A DNA stretch of 64,000 nt, from assembly GCA_937922805.1 (NCBI GenBank), contig CALAJV010000016.1, forward strand, positions 124,001 through 188,000. Reading direction: 5' to 3'. The DNA comes from an uncultured Acidimicrobiales bacterium. Lineage in GTDB: Bacteria > Actinomycetota > Acidimicrobiia > Acidimicrobiales > SZUA-35. The notes under the pieces were generated by a model. The model saw nothing but the letters and a program-made list of their open reading frames with translations, ran no database searches and was not told the DNA's origin. Position numbers and translations under genes: made by a program. Below, one piece after another: positions 1-8,491 of this stretch (within the stretch, counting starts at the first letter, position 1; every line of letters begins with the position of its first letter).

Positions 1-1082
1 AACGGCTCCGTGACGGTAGCCCACAGGTCGTCGCCGTCCACCAGTACTCGTTGGAAACCGAAGCCAGAGGTAACCCTCGACCCATATGTTTCTAGGAGCG
101 GCTCGTTGGGACTCCACGGTCCAGACACTAAAGAGGCCGATGCGACCAGGGGAGCGGAAATAGCGTCGATAGTGGTAGCTCCAACCAACACCAGTTCCTG
201 ATCCGAATTGACCGCAACGTCGTTCAGAAAACCGGATTCAGGCAACCCGAAGGTAGCCACCGTTTCGAGCTGTCCGGCCTGTTCCGACCACAATTTCGGG
301 ATTGGGTCGCGCGTAGGATCAAAGGAGGTGCCGACGATAACGAGTTGATCCTGCCAAACGGTCGCCGCCGACATAATCACATTTTCAGTATCGTCAAGCT
401 CATCTTCAGCAATCGGAATGGACTCCCAAGCACTCCCCGAGAGTCGCCACACAGCAGGGGAGGTCCGGCCGTTCAACGTTTCCGAGCCGATCAGCACCGT
501 CTGCTCCGAACCTGACGCAAACCGATCCACAGTGGCATTGGGCGAGGTAGTTGGAAGTTCCGTCGACGTCGCATCTTCTGGATTGCTGGCAAAGGTCCAA
601 ACAGTTGGTGACGCCTTCCCACCCTCAACGACGTGACCACCGACAAGAAATCTATCGCCACTGGCCCTAACTGTTGTGGCATTAGCGGTCAAACCATCGG
701 ACGGAAGCACCGAGAGGGTACTGACCGAATCATCGTCAGGGTAGACAATACTAACCACGGCGCTACGGCTTCGTGAAACACCGTCCTCGACTGCACCAAC
801 GAACATCCAACCAGGTTTGTCGGTCGTCCCAACTGCGTCATTAATCAAGATCTGTGACGATCGATGGGCAAACGAATCAGCGTCGATTCGCACAAAGCGG
901 TTGCCGGGTTCGACTGCCTCATCGGCTTCGATTTCGATTTCCGTGCGATTCTCCGGTGGCTCGGCCGGGGCCGATTGAATAGTCTCTCCCGACGTGCACG
1001 ACAACAAGGTCAAACTCATGGCAGCGATCGACCACACGATTGTCTTTGGCCGAATTTCTCGACTGTACAAACGAGTACTCAT
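1..1082 (-). CDS. Secreted lipoprotein with repeated beta-strand segments (3' end cut by window edge)
   Basis: An open frame runs from an ATG at 1082 down to the left edge with no stop, so about 360 residues are visible and the C terminus is missing. The N terminus is a lipoprotein signal: basic residues (MSTRLYSREIRPK), a hydrophobic stretch and a lipobox ending LTLLSC with Cys near residue 30, followed by an acidic, Pro/Glu-rich linker. The rest is rich in short repeated units of the kind WxFxxxP...VWRLSGSAW...LWSEQAG...LVASASLVSGPW, separated by phrases such as LVGG, VLIGSE, LVIVGTSF and VLVGATT. This pattern resembles a beta-propeller, but I cannot name the family. It lies downstream of the sortase gene on the same strand, after a 159-nt gap containing a hairpin. 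It is probably anchored to the outer face of the membrane. Function unknown. Confidence 0.78.
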   Translation of the reverse strand, partial: MSTRLYSREIRPKTIVWSIAAMSLTLLSCTSGETIQSAPAEPPENRTEIEIEADEAVEPGNRFVRIDADSFAHRSSQILINDAVGTTDKPGWMFVGAVEDGVSRSRSAVVSIVYPDDDSVSTLSVLPSDGLTANATTVRASGDRFLVGGHVVEGGKASPTVWTFASNPEDATSTELPTTSPNATVDRFASGSEQTVLIGSETLNGRTSPAVWRLSGSAWESIPIAEDELDDTENVIMSAATVWQDQLVIVGTSFDPTRDPIPKLWSEQAGQLETVATFGLPESGFLNDVAVNSDQELVLVGATTIDAISAPLVASASLVSGPWSPNEPLLETYGSRVTSGFGFQRVLVDGDDLWATVTEP

Positions 1083-1205
1083 GACTTACTTGAGCCTAGA
1101 ACGGGTAACCAGCTGAATGACGTCATGGCACCCGAAGCGGGAGCAGAAAATTTGCTGGACCCGAAGTGGAACGTTGTGAGCTACAACCGTTTGAATCGAA
1201 GCCCT

Positions 1206-1243
1206 GGCCTAACTCTGTTTCTAGGACAAAGAGTGGCAGGCCT
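1206..1243 (-). terminator. Hairpin just after the sortase stop
   Basis: Starting at the sortase stop codon, the minus strand can pair GGCCT and ACTCT with AGAGT and AGGCC around an interrupted stem. No T-run follows, so this is only a candidate terminator or mRNA-end stem between the sortase and the downstream lipoprotein. Confidence 0.3.
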
Positions 1244-1904
1244 AAATCAGCTCAGCGGTTACGACCACGTTTGCGTTGTACGATCGCTCATTCGGGTTGA
1301 ACGTACCGCCACAGGTAATCAGCTGAAGCACTGGAGCGCCATCCTTGCGGAACAAGTCGTTGGCCGGAAGTTCTCGCTTGTCATACTCCGTATTGCCGGT
1401 TACCTCGTAGCGAAGCACCGAACCATCGTTCATTTCCAGCTCTAGCGTTTCGCCCGGCAGAAGCTCAGCCAGATTGAAGAACGCGCCAGCGACGCCACCG
1501 TAATCGACATGAGCGGCCAGAACCGTAGCTCCATCAGCCCCAGGGCTTGAAGAGTACTGGTACCAGCCAACAGTGTCAGCAGCGGGAACATCGAACTGAT
1601 TCTGATCGTCAACTCCGACCGACAAGATCGGCGCTTGCAATCCAATCTCACCTATTCTGACTTCGACCGGTACCGGTAGCGGAGCCTTTTCGGCAAAGGA
1701 ATTGATGTCGCCTGAGCGAAGCGGAACTTCGGTTTGCGCTATCTCTACTGAGCCAGCCGGTTCGGCCAGCTCGGAACCGATAGAAATACTTGGCGCCACC
1801 TGATCAGAGTCAGTAGAGGGGGAAGACGCAGCGGTTGTAGCTGCGCCTACCACCGCAAGCGTGATAGCAAGAATGAATACGCCCGAGAGGACGTTCCGAT
1901 TCAC
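1242..1904 (-). CDS. Class F-like sortase
   Basis: This 220-residue protein has an N-terminal membrane segment (residues 5-27), a low-complexity linker, and a sortase domain from about residue 78. The triad expected for a sortase is visible: His132 in VLAAHVDYGG, Cys198 in LQLITCGG and Arg207 in NERSYNANV. The compact size and the TCGG signature fit class F sortases of actinobacteria, which cleave a sorting signal and transfer the protein to the cell wall or a lipid anchor. Its ATG overlaps the stop of the upstream pseudokinase/DUF4397 gene by 4 nt (ATGA), so the two are translationally coupled. The pseudokinase ends in a membrane segment and basic tail and is the obvious candidate substrate, although it lacks a textbook LPXTG motif. 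The triad makes sortase a firm call; class and substrate are inferred. Confidence 0.85.
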   Translation of the reverse strand: MNRNVLSGVFILAITLAVVGAATTAASSPSTDSDQVAPSISIGSELAEPAGSVEIAQTEVPLRSGDINSFAEKAPLPVPVEVRIGEIGLQAPILSVGVDDQNQFDVPAADTVGWYQYSSSPGADGATVLAAHVDYGGVAGAFFNLAELLPGETLELEMNDGSVLRYEVTGNTEYDKRELPANDLFRKDGAPVLQLITCGGTFNPNERSYNANVVVTAELI

Positions 1905-4237
1905 AGCAGATGACGGTTACGCCGAGCCGTCATGATGACGCCTCCAGCGATGGCCATTAGAGCGGTGATGAATCCAAGCACGTACATTCCGGTCTGATCT
2001 TCAGGACCTCCGAGGAGGTTCGAGTTGCCGGTAGGTACTGCTTCAGGGGCCGACGCAAGTCCGGTGAACTTGGCGGCGATCACGTCCAAAGATTCGTCAG
2101 CGGCACTGCCGATGACAGAAACGCTGGCCAGTTCGCCGTCGCCAACAGTGACACTCTGTTCAAGAACCGGTGTTCCGTCGGTGGTGGCGATGGCGAGAGT
2201 GTGCTCTCCGGCATCAAGCTCGATGGTGGTTGATTGACCCGAGCTGAGCGTCCCAGCTTGTTCGGTTCCATCAACGCTGAGTACTACTGCTGGAGCAGCT
2301 GCAAAGTGACCGATGTTAACTCGGCCTTGCGCTGGCTCAAGATCAGATAGATCCTGTTCTACTGCCGACAGGGTTGGGTTGCCGTCAGCATCGAGGTGAG
2401 CGATCAGGGTTACTGGATCAGCCCCTACTGTCACTGTCTCAGTTAGTACTGCTTCGTCGGTTCGATCTGCGGCCGAGGCAGGTGCGCTGTCAGCGGCTGC
2501 GAACAGCGCAACTTCGTAGGACCCCGCAGGCAGATCAGCCGGACCGGCAATGGTTCCAGCTTCGAAGCCAGGAGCCAACGCATCGCCATCAACGTAAACG
2601 TCGACCGGAACACCCGGGATGCCGTGCGCAACTTGCACTGCAGCGTCAGACTTGGCAATCGCCCCAGTGATCGTCTTGGTTGGAGCCGCTTGCTCAACGT
2701 CTTCAGCAGGTTCTTCGGCAACCGTTGTTGTCGGTTCTGCTTCTTCCTCAGCAACTGTGGTTGCAGGCTCTGCCTCTTCTTCTTCGGCAGCCGCAGTAGT
2801 GGAAGGAGCTTCAGTGGTGGTTGGCTCCGCCGTTGTCGTCGGGGCTGCCACCTCTTCCTCTTCACCTGCGATATCTTCAACGGCATCATCCTCAGCAACC
2901 TCTTCGGTCGTTGGGGATCCAGCGGTGTCTACATCTTCGCCGCCGGAGTTGATGGCCAGAAAGGCCACAGCGCCCAGGCCGATTGCAAGCACAGCACCGA
3001 CAAGAATGCCCGCTTTGTTGCTTCGCTTCTGCTCTGAATACTCACGATCGAGGTCGACAGTTTCGGCAGCTGCTGGTCGATCTTCGTCAACGTCGACAAG
3101 TTCGTTGTCGAAAGAAATTTCGGGCTCGTCAGCGTCGGCCAACGCCATGGTGCCAGCTGTTCCAGCTGCCACTTCAGCAGCTCCCTCTGGTAGTTCACCG
3201 GTGGTTGCCGCTTCGTCAGCGATATCAAGCTCAGGCTCGATGGTATCCGCTTCTGTCACCGCTGTTTCAGCGTCGACGTTGGCATCGATGTCTTCATCGG
3301 TCGCCAATTCAACGGTCTCGTCAGCAACAACTTCGTCGACTTCAGCAAGCTCTTCTACTTCTACGTCGTCGCTGTCAGAAAGCGCAGATACAGCGCCAGC
3401 GGTTCCGACTGCGGCCATGCCAGCAGCGGCTGCCCCAGCAGCACTAGCTGATACTCCACCGGTCGATGGCTCATGAGCTGTGACATTCTCCGAAGCTGTG
3501 GCTGCGATGGTGTTGAGCTCGGCCGTCGGGATGAAAGCGGGGGCGAACGTTTTTCGATTGCTGTCGGCTGATGTTAGAGCCTCAGCAAGAATGCTGGCGA
3601 ACTCTTGGGCCGATGGAGGTCGAGCTTCTGGAGTGTCCGAGCTTGACCACATGATGAGACGCCGCACCGAACGAGGGGTGTCGTCGATGGCATCGCCGAG
3701 AGCGGCCTCTAGTACTCGACCTAGCGAGTAAACATCGGAGCGCTCCGTGGCGTCGGCTCCGGCTGCAACTTCTGGGGCTACCCAGTGGGCGTAGGTTGAT
3801 TCAGCGGCACCGCCGAGTCCAAGACCAATTCCGGCGACTGCGATATCGTCTTCGATGACCAAGATTTGATCGGGCGAAAGCGCTCCGTGGAACAAGCCTC
3901 GAAGGTGCGCCTCGTGGGTGGCGCGGGCTGTAGCTTCTACTGCTGATGCGTTATCGATCCAGGAATTCGAGACCATCTCAGTGGCGAGAGTTGGAGCCTG
4001 GACGGCTGGTAGGACGACATAAGGCTTCGAATCGCTCGACATCTCAGCGTCAATCACTGGAACCAGACCGGGAAGGTCGGCTGATTGTCGAAGACGACGC
4101 AGATGCGATCGATCCCAGCGTTCGTTACCAATAATAACGTTGACCGCATTGGGGCCATCTTCGAGCCTCAGCTGTTCGAATCCGCTGGATTCGATTCTGG
4201 ACACCGAATTACCCGCTATCTCGTCTTGTGAATTCAC
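1901..4237 (-). CDS. Membrane pseudokinase with DUF4397-like extracellular domains
   Basis: I start this at the GTG at 4237 because GGAGG lies 7 nt upstream; an in-frame TTG at 4306 lacks such a site. The product is 778 residues. Residues 1-230 follow a Ser/Thr kinase fold, but the active site is degraded: the HRDLKPxN position reads HGALSPDQ (117-124) and the DFG position reads GIGLG (137-141), while APE (HWVAPE) and SDVYSLG survive. A long acidic Ala/Glu/Thr-rich linker contains ETVELA and ETVDLD. A membrane segment lies at about 406-430, then a Thr/Glu/Ala stalk, then one or two DUF4397-type domains (PVDVYVDG..., ...VLSVDG), then a C-terminal membrane segment ending ARRNRHLL. It is coupled to the sortase gene. 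Probable role: envelope signalling or adhesion scaffold. Kinase activity seems unlikely. Confidence 0.8.
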   Translation of the reverse strand: MNSQDEIAGNSVSRIESSGFEQLRLEDGPNAVNVIIGNERWDRSHLRRLRQSADLPGLVPVIDAEMSSDSKPYVVLPAVQAPTLATEMVSNSWIDNASAVEATARATHEAHLRGLFHGALSPDQILVIEDDIAVAGIGLGLGGAAESTYAHWVAPEVAAGADATERSDVYSLGRVLEAALGDAIDDTPRSVRRLIMWSSSDTPEARPPSAQEFASILAEALTSADSNRKTFAPAFIPTAELNTIAATASENVTAHEPSTGGVSASAAGAAAAGMAAVGTAGAVSALSDSDDVEVEELAEVDEVVADETVELATDEDIDANVDAETAVTEADTIEPELDIADEAATTGELPEGAAEVAAGTAGTMALADADEPEISFDNELVDVDEDRPAAAETVDLDREYSEQKRSNKAGILVGAVLAIGLGAVAFLAINSGGEDVDTAGSPTTEEVAEDDAVEDIAGEEEEVAAPTTTAEPTTTEAPSTTAAAEEEEAEPATTVAEEEAEPTTTVAEEPAEDVEQAAPTKTITGAIAKSDAAVQVAHGIPGVPVDVYVDGDALAPGFEAGTIAGPADLPAGSYEVALFAAADSAPASAADRTDEAVLTETVTVGADPVTLIAHLDADGNPTLSAVEQDLSDLEPAQGRVNIGHFAAAPAVVLSVDGTEQAGTLSSGQSTTIELDAGEHTLAIATTDGTPVLEQSVTVGDGELASVSVIGSAADESLDVIAAKFTGLASAPEAVPTGNSNLLGGPEDQTGMYVLGFITALMAIAGGVIMTARRNRHLL

Positions 4238-4747
4238 CCTGTAACCTCCGCCTGCCGCCACGACAGTACATTTCTGGTCATTGCTACTTCCGGCCATTTG
4301 CCGCACTTAGCTAAATTTTTATAAGAAACTTGCCACGATTTACTTGCCTAAGGGACGCAATCTAGCCGATTGAAGAACTGAAGCATCTATAGATTCAGCG
4401 CAACACAAGAAGAGACCACGTTAAAACTGCACCACGTAGGTAGGTCACGCTACCGCCAAGAGTAGCAATCATTGCACTCCGTGGCCAGCATTGTTGCAGA
4501 TTGATCCCCGGCGGCGAACTTCGCTGTAGTCCGGCTCGATTCGTTGGTTTTCGACTACTCCGACTGGTCGGTCAAGGTCTGACGGATCAATGCCCCAGCG
4601 ATTTGCGTAGGAGCTGCAGGTTGGATGTCGCTTTTAAGGGCTATTTGCCCGCTGAAGCGGGTAGTCCTCATTTGCATTCAACGTCGTTGTCGGGAATGAT
4701 CGCTTCATCGAATAAACGCATCTGCCACAGGGATAGGGGACAGCTTT
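4238..4747. other. Intergenic region between divergent genes
   Basis: These 510 bases separate the pseudokinase (minus) from the PEP-utiliser-like gene (plus) and should hold both promoters. I see AT-rich stretches near 4312-4330, a small stem CCCGC/GCGGG with a TGAA loop at 4648-4661, and the ribosome site AGGGGA before the ATG at 4748. Short open frames here show no protein-like composition. No RNA gene recognised. Confidence 0.4.
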
Positions 4748-6568
4748 ATGGCTTCGAGTATGGATTCCAGCAACGGGGGCGGCCAGAACGCTGGCGTCGA
4801 GGTTGAGGAATGGATGGTTGAGACGGCGTTGAGTGAACGGTTTCCGTTTTACACCCGAGCCAACGTTGGCGAAGTGTTTCCTGACCCGGTAGTTCCTCTG
4901 ACCTTCTCGTTCGGATTCCAAAACGAGGACAGCCTCGGAGGATCTGAGCTCGGCTTCCGGAAGGCCTATGAGCGGATAGGCGTCATGGAGGCTTCAGAAT
5001 TTCCTGACGACGAATGTTTGTTTCTCGGGGTCGTCGGTGGGTACGCCTACCTAAACGCCTCGGCATTGCGGATGCTTGGACATAGAGCGCCTGGAATGAG
5101 CTACAAAGACATCGACGATGCGTTCTTCGGTGACGCCCCGGGTGTGCCCCCGTTCGAACCCAAAGAAGGCGACGACCGACCAGACCTGACCGAAAAAATC
5201 GGCGCGACGTTTCAGTGGGTTCTAACAACCGATGGTCTTCCCGATGTCGCAGCCTTTGAAGAAACGGTAAACAAGCTTCGTGCTGAACGTCCCGACTTTG
5301 GGTCAATGACAGATCAAGAACTCATCGATCATGCCTGGGCGCTGTTGGATGCTCACTTCGCCGATCTGTTCACCGAGCACATCTACATTAGTTTCCTGGC
5401 CACCGTTCCGATCGGAATCATTACCAAGGTTTGCGAAGCAATCGGCCAGCCGACCGCGACGCTGAAGCTATTGGCCGGTCTCGGCGACGTAGAATCAGCC
5501 GCCCCTTCAATGGTGATGTGGGATCTTGGTCGCATGGTGGCAGCCTCGAAACAGCTCACAGCGTTGTTTGATGCAGCAGATTTCGGCGGGCCCGCAAGCT
5601 TGCACGAATCACTTACGGCCGATGGTTCAGAGGACGCCAAAGACTTTCTCGCCGCTCTCGACTCGTTCTTGTTCCGCTACGGTGCCCGTGGTCCTAACGA
5701 ATGGGAGGCCCGCAGTCCAACTTGGGAAACCGACCCGGACCTCGCGCTGGCAGCCATAGATCGGATGCGTCTGTCGCCGGCCGAGGCAGCACCGGCCACA
5801 AACAACGCCGCCAGGGCAACCGAGCGCGAAGCTCTCGGCGCTGGGATTGTTGAGGCATTAGCGGCCGACCCAGAAACCCAAGGGCAGTTTGCCGCGGCCC
5901 TTAGCTCGGCCAAAGTTTTCATGCCGGGCCGGGAACGGACAAAAACCAACTGCATAAAACTCATCCAAGAGGTTCGGATGGCTATGCGGGAGTTCGGTAA
6001 CCGTCAAACCGAAGCCGGTCACCTTCCGTCGCCGACCGCTTATGGACTGCTAACTCAAGACGAGCAATACAAGTATCTCGAAGATCCGACAGGGTGGAGC
6101 GAGATCGTGGCCGCCAGGCAGGCCCACTACCAGCAGGTGGCGGAGCTGCAAGAACCGTTTCTTTTCGTCGGGCATCCGGGCCCGATCGCCGGCTACCCAC
6201 GACGTGATGCGGTGAGTATCGAACAACTTGAGTCCGGTTCGACGTTGCAGGGAATTCCAGGTTGCCCGGGCAAAGCGACTGGACGGGCTCGTATCGTTAC
6301 CGATTCTCATGACCCGACAGCGCTGGAACCAGGCGATATTTTGGTCGCTCCCATAACTGATCCGTCATGGACCCCATTGTTTGTGCCCGCAGCGGCCGTT
6401 GTCGTAGACGTTGGCGCTCCACTTAGTCACGCCATAATCGTCAGTCGAGAGCTTGGCATTCCGTGCGTAGTTTCGGCTACCGATGCGACGAAACGCATTA
6501 CTGACGGAGCGTTGCTTGAAGTAGACGGCGATACCGGTCTGGTGACGGTTTTGGAAGACCCAACCTAA
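4748..6568 (+). CDS. PEP-utiliser-like protein lacking the ATP-grasp domain
   Basis: This 606-residue protein resembles the central and C-terminal parts of PpsA/rifampicin-phosphotransferase-type enzymes. It opens with a family-like segment (FPFYTRANVGEVFPDPVVPLTFSFGF) and ends with a swivelling phosphohistidine domain (about 500-603): GIPGCPGKATGRARIV, LVAPITDPSWTPLF and SHAIIVSRELGIPCVV, where the His of SHAI is the expected phosphate carrier. The usual N-terminal ATP-grasp nucleotide-binding domain is absent, and no separate copy is encoded nearby. It may therefore work with an unlinked ATP-grasp subunit or have another role. The ATG at 4748 follows AGGGGA at good spacing. A second, diverged member lies at 43553-45307 beside a TetR regulator. 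Substrate unknown. Confidence 0.75.
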   Translation: MASSMDSSNGGGQNAGVEVEEWMVETALSERFPFYTRANVGEVFPDPVVPLTFSFGFQNEDSLGGSELGFRKAYERIGVMEASEFPDDECLFLGVVGGYAYLNASALRMLGHRAPGMSYKDIDDAFFGDAPGVPPFEPKEGDDRPDLTEKIGATFQWVLTTDGLPDVAAFEETVNKLRAERPDFGSMTDQELIDHAWALLDAHFADLFTEHIYISFLATVPIGIITKVCEAIGQPTATLKLLAGLGDVESAAPSMVMWDLGRMVAASKQLTALFDAADFGGPASLHESLTADGSEDAKDFLAALDSFLFRYGARGPNEWEARSPTWETDPDLALAAIDRMRLSPAEAAPATNNAARATEREALGAGIVEALAADPETQGQFAAALSSAKVFMPGRERTKTNCIKLIQEVRMAMREFGNRQTEAGHLPSPTAYGLLTQDEQYKYLEDPTGWSEIVAARQAHYQQVAELQEPFLFVGHPGPIAGYPRRDAVSIEQLESGSTLQGIPGCPGKATGRARIVTDSHDPTALEPGDILVAPITDPSWTPLFVPAAAVVVDVGAPLSHAIIVSRELGIPCVVSATDATKRITDGALLEVDGDTGLVTVLEDPT

Positions 6569-6627
6569 TCACTACGCCTAGGCGACGAACTGAGCGGCGG
6601 TCCCGACCTAGTTTCAACCAACGGTTT

Positions 6628-7242
6628 TTAGGCTCGAACATAGACGTATCCCGATCGGGTTCGGTCGGTGAGCGTAATGCTGCCTAAGGCTTTGAGGCAG
6701 TAGACGAGTTTTTGGGCCGAGCTTCGTGACATCGCAGAGGAACCGGCAATATCCGCAGTGGTGAATTGGCTCGGGAGGTCTACGGGCAGAAGATCGAGAA
6801 CATCACCAGCCGAACGAAAGTAATGGTGGCTTTCGACCGAACGCAGCTTCTTGTCGACGGTTCGCCACCCGCCGCGGCCGCGGCGAGCCTTTGGATCGTG
6901 CTCTTGGAATTTGTCGACGACAGTGAAGACCACTTCGATCGTGAGTTTTGGATGGTCGACCAAAGTCGGGATGCTGACCAGCTCGTCGAGGATTGAATAG
7001 AGGTCGCCCTTAATGGGGGACCGCCGCGGTTTCGCTCCGGGCTTGTGTAGGTACGTTTCGAGCGCAATGGGGTGAATAAGCGTTATCTCATGATCAGACA
7101 GCAGACGATCTAGCTTGCGGCCCATAGCCCCGAACGAGGAGGTCTGGATTTCAAGCAGCTGAGTTCCTCGGCGAATATCTATCACGAACCCTTCCAAGGG
7201 AACCTCAAACTCGTCGCCGGGTTCGGCCATATAGTCCTTCAA
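6628..7242 (-). CDS. Nuclease-like protein with C-terminal winged helix; unusual start
   Basis: The 204-residue frame is drawn from a TTG at 7242. The N-terminal part contains EVPLEGFVIDIRRG...LLEIQTSSFGAMGRKLDRLL, where the D-I-x(n)-E-I-Q-T arrangement recalls a PD-(D/E)xK nuclease core. A middle segment carries RRSPIKGDLYSILDELVSIPTL and RRGRGGWRTVDKKL. The last 60 residues look like a winged helix (FTTADIAGSSAMSRSSAQKLVYCLKALGSI). I recall similar uncharacterised actinobacterial proteins but no function. Upstream of the TTG the same frame continues to a stop at 7297-7299 and encodes SEVISEIGTLNESSLHAQ, which looks like genuine family sequence, yet this stretch has no ATG, GTG, TTG or CTG. 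An ATC at 7276-7278 is a possible rare start. Divergent from nudC. Function not known. Confidence 0.72.
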   Translation of the reverse strand: MKDYMAEPGDEFEVPLEGFVIDIRRGTQLLEIQTSSFGAMGRKLDRLLSDHEITLIHPIALETYLHKPGAKPRRSPIKGDLYSILDELVSIPTLVDHPKLTIEVVFTVVDKFQEHDPKARRGRGGWRTVDKKLRSVESHHYFRSAGDVLDLLPVDLPSQFTTADIAGSSAMSRSSAQKLVYCLKALGSITLTDRTRSGYVYVRA

Positions 7243-7337
7243 CTGGGCGTGAAGAGAGCTTTCATTGAGCGTTCCGATTTCAGAGATGACCTCAGATTAT
7301 GGTCCACAAGGGTCGAACGCTAGGTTTGTCACTAACT

Positions 7338-8183
7338 ATGAACTTTGATCCCGCTCTTGAGATACCTGGGGAACTAGCTGAAGCTGTCGGCCGATGGTAT
7401 GTATTCAACCATCGCCATGAGCTTCTCTTGGTCGACGGGATGGTGCCAGAACAAACGGCGTGGTCCGAAAGTATTGTCGACCAACATCTGCTTGGTGTTG
7501 AGTCGCCTACCGATCATTCTGAGGCCAATGCTGGGAGACAGCGCAAACCGATTTGGGCCGCCCGAGGGTCGGAACAGTTATCTCTTGGTCCGGGCTCCCA
7601 ATTTGTGAGCCTGAGAGAGTCGTTCACGATTCTCGATGAAAGCGATTGGATCATGGCTGGTCGGGCCAGCCAAATTCTGGCTTGGGCCGCCGATCATGCG
7701 TTTTGTGGTCGATGCGGGCGGCCAACAGCGCCGATGGCGCAAGAGCGGGCGCTCAAATGTGCCGACTGCAACTTGATGGCATTTCCCCGCCTAACCCCAG
7801 CCGTAATAATGTTGGTCGAGCGAGATGATGGCAAGGCTTTGCTGGCCTGGGGGCGGCAATTTCCGGGTCGTTTCTACAGCGCGTTAGCTGGATTCGTCGA
7901 ACCAGGCGAAAGTCTTGAACAAACGGTCGTGCGCGAAGTCCGCGAAGAAGTCGGCATTGAAGTAGACGACATTCGGTACTTTGGCTCTCAACCGTGGCCC
8001 TTCCCCAATTCAGTGATGATTGGGTTTAACGCCAACTATGTCGGTGGCGATCTGAAAATTCAGGAGAGTGAAATTGTTGAAGCTGGCTGGTACGACAGTA
8101 CTGACTTGCCACCAGTCCCGAGGGGTCGAATGTCTATCGCTGGATGGCTCATTGAGGACTGGATTCAGCGCCAAAGCAACTAG
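7338..8183 (+). CDS. nudC: NAD(H) pyrophosphatase / NADH-type Nudix hydrolase NudC
   Basis: The protein hydrolyses NAD(H) to NMN(H) and AMP; NudC enzymes also remove NAD caps from RNA. Read from the ATG at 7338 it has 281 residues. Features are a four-cysteine zinc ribbon (C123, C126, C141, C144 in CGRC and CADC), a Nudix box at about 185-207 (GFVEPGESLEQTVVREVREEVGIEV) with the REVREEVG core, and the NudC-specific SQPWPFPNS motif at 217-225. That last motif separates NudC from other Nudix enzymes. An earlier in-frame ATG at 7299 would add 13 residues but would crowd the 5' end of the divergent gene, so I prefer 7338; neither has a clear ribosome site. Cytosolic. Confidence 0.93.
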   Translation: MNFDPALEIPGELAEAVGRWYVFNHRHELLLVDGMVPEQTAWSESIVDQHLLGVESPTDHSEANAGRQRKPIWAARGSEQLSLGPGSQFVSLRESFTILDESDWIMAGRASQILAWAADHAFCGRCGRPTAPMAQERALKCADCNLMAFPRLTPAVIMLVERDDGKALLAWGRQFPGRFYSALAGFVEPGESLEQTVVREVREEVGIEVDDIRYFGSQPWPFPNSVMIGFNANYVGGDLKIQESEIVEAGWYDSTDLPPVPRGRMSIAGWLIEDWIQRQSN

Positions 8184-8491
8184 GTTCATGAATCGGCAAA
8201 ATTGGGCGGGTAAATGATTCTTGTTGGTGCTTGAGCCTCAATCTGTCGGGATCTAAGCTTAGGACGTAGCGACCTACCTAATTTGGGTCGAGAAGCTCGG
8301 TAAATGTGAGGAAATTAGCCATTGAGGGATGGTTGTTTGAATTTCGTGAGGCAAAACGGCAAATGTTTGTTTCGTAGGCGATTTGGCCCTTACGCTCAAC
8401 GTGGTGGCGGGTTTGGTGAGCTCAAATCGCCGGTACCTTGGCACCAAGGAGTATTCGTGCCAGATTCAGTTATTTCGGAGGGCAACCCTGC
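8184..8491. other. Intergenic region before the coiled-coil membrane protein
   Basis: No convincing gene is seen in these 308 bases. A short perfect stem, CCTTGGCACCAAGG (8436-8449), lies just upstream of the ribosome site GGAGGG (8477-8482) and could affect translation of the next gene. The promoter for 8492-8947 is probably here. Confidence 0.35.

Noticed and set aside
864..1445. 193-residue plus-strand frame across the lipoprotein 5' end and the sortase 3' end
   Set aside because: It is antisense to two well-supported minus-strand genes and has Arg/Leu-rich, non-protein-like composition.
2619..3476. 285-residue Ser/Ala-rich plus-strand frame
   Set aside because: It mirrors the Ala/Glu/Thr-rich linker of the pseudokinase on the other strand; low complexity is a shadow effect.
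4238..4747. Structured non-coding RNA in the large intergenic region
   Set aside because: Only short isolated stems were seen; no recognisable RNA family.
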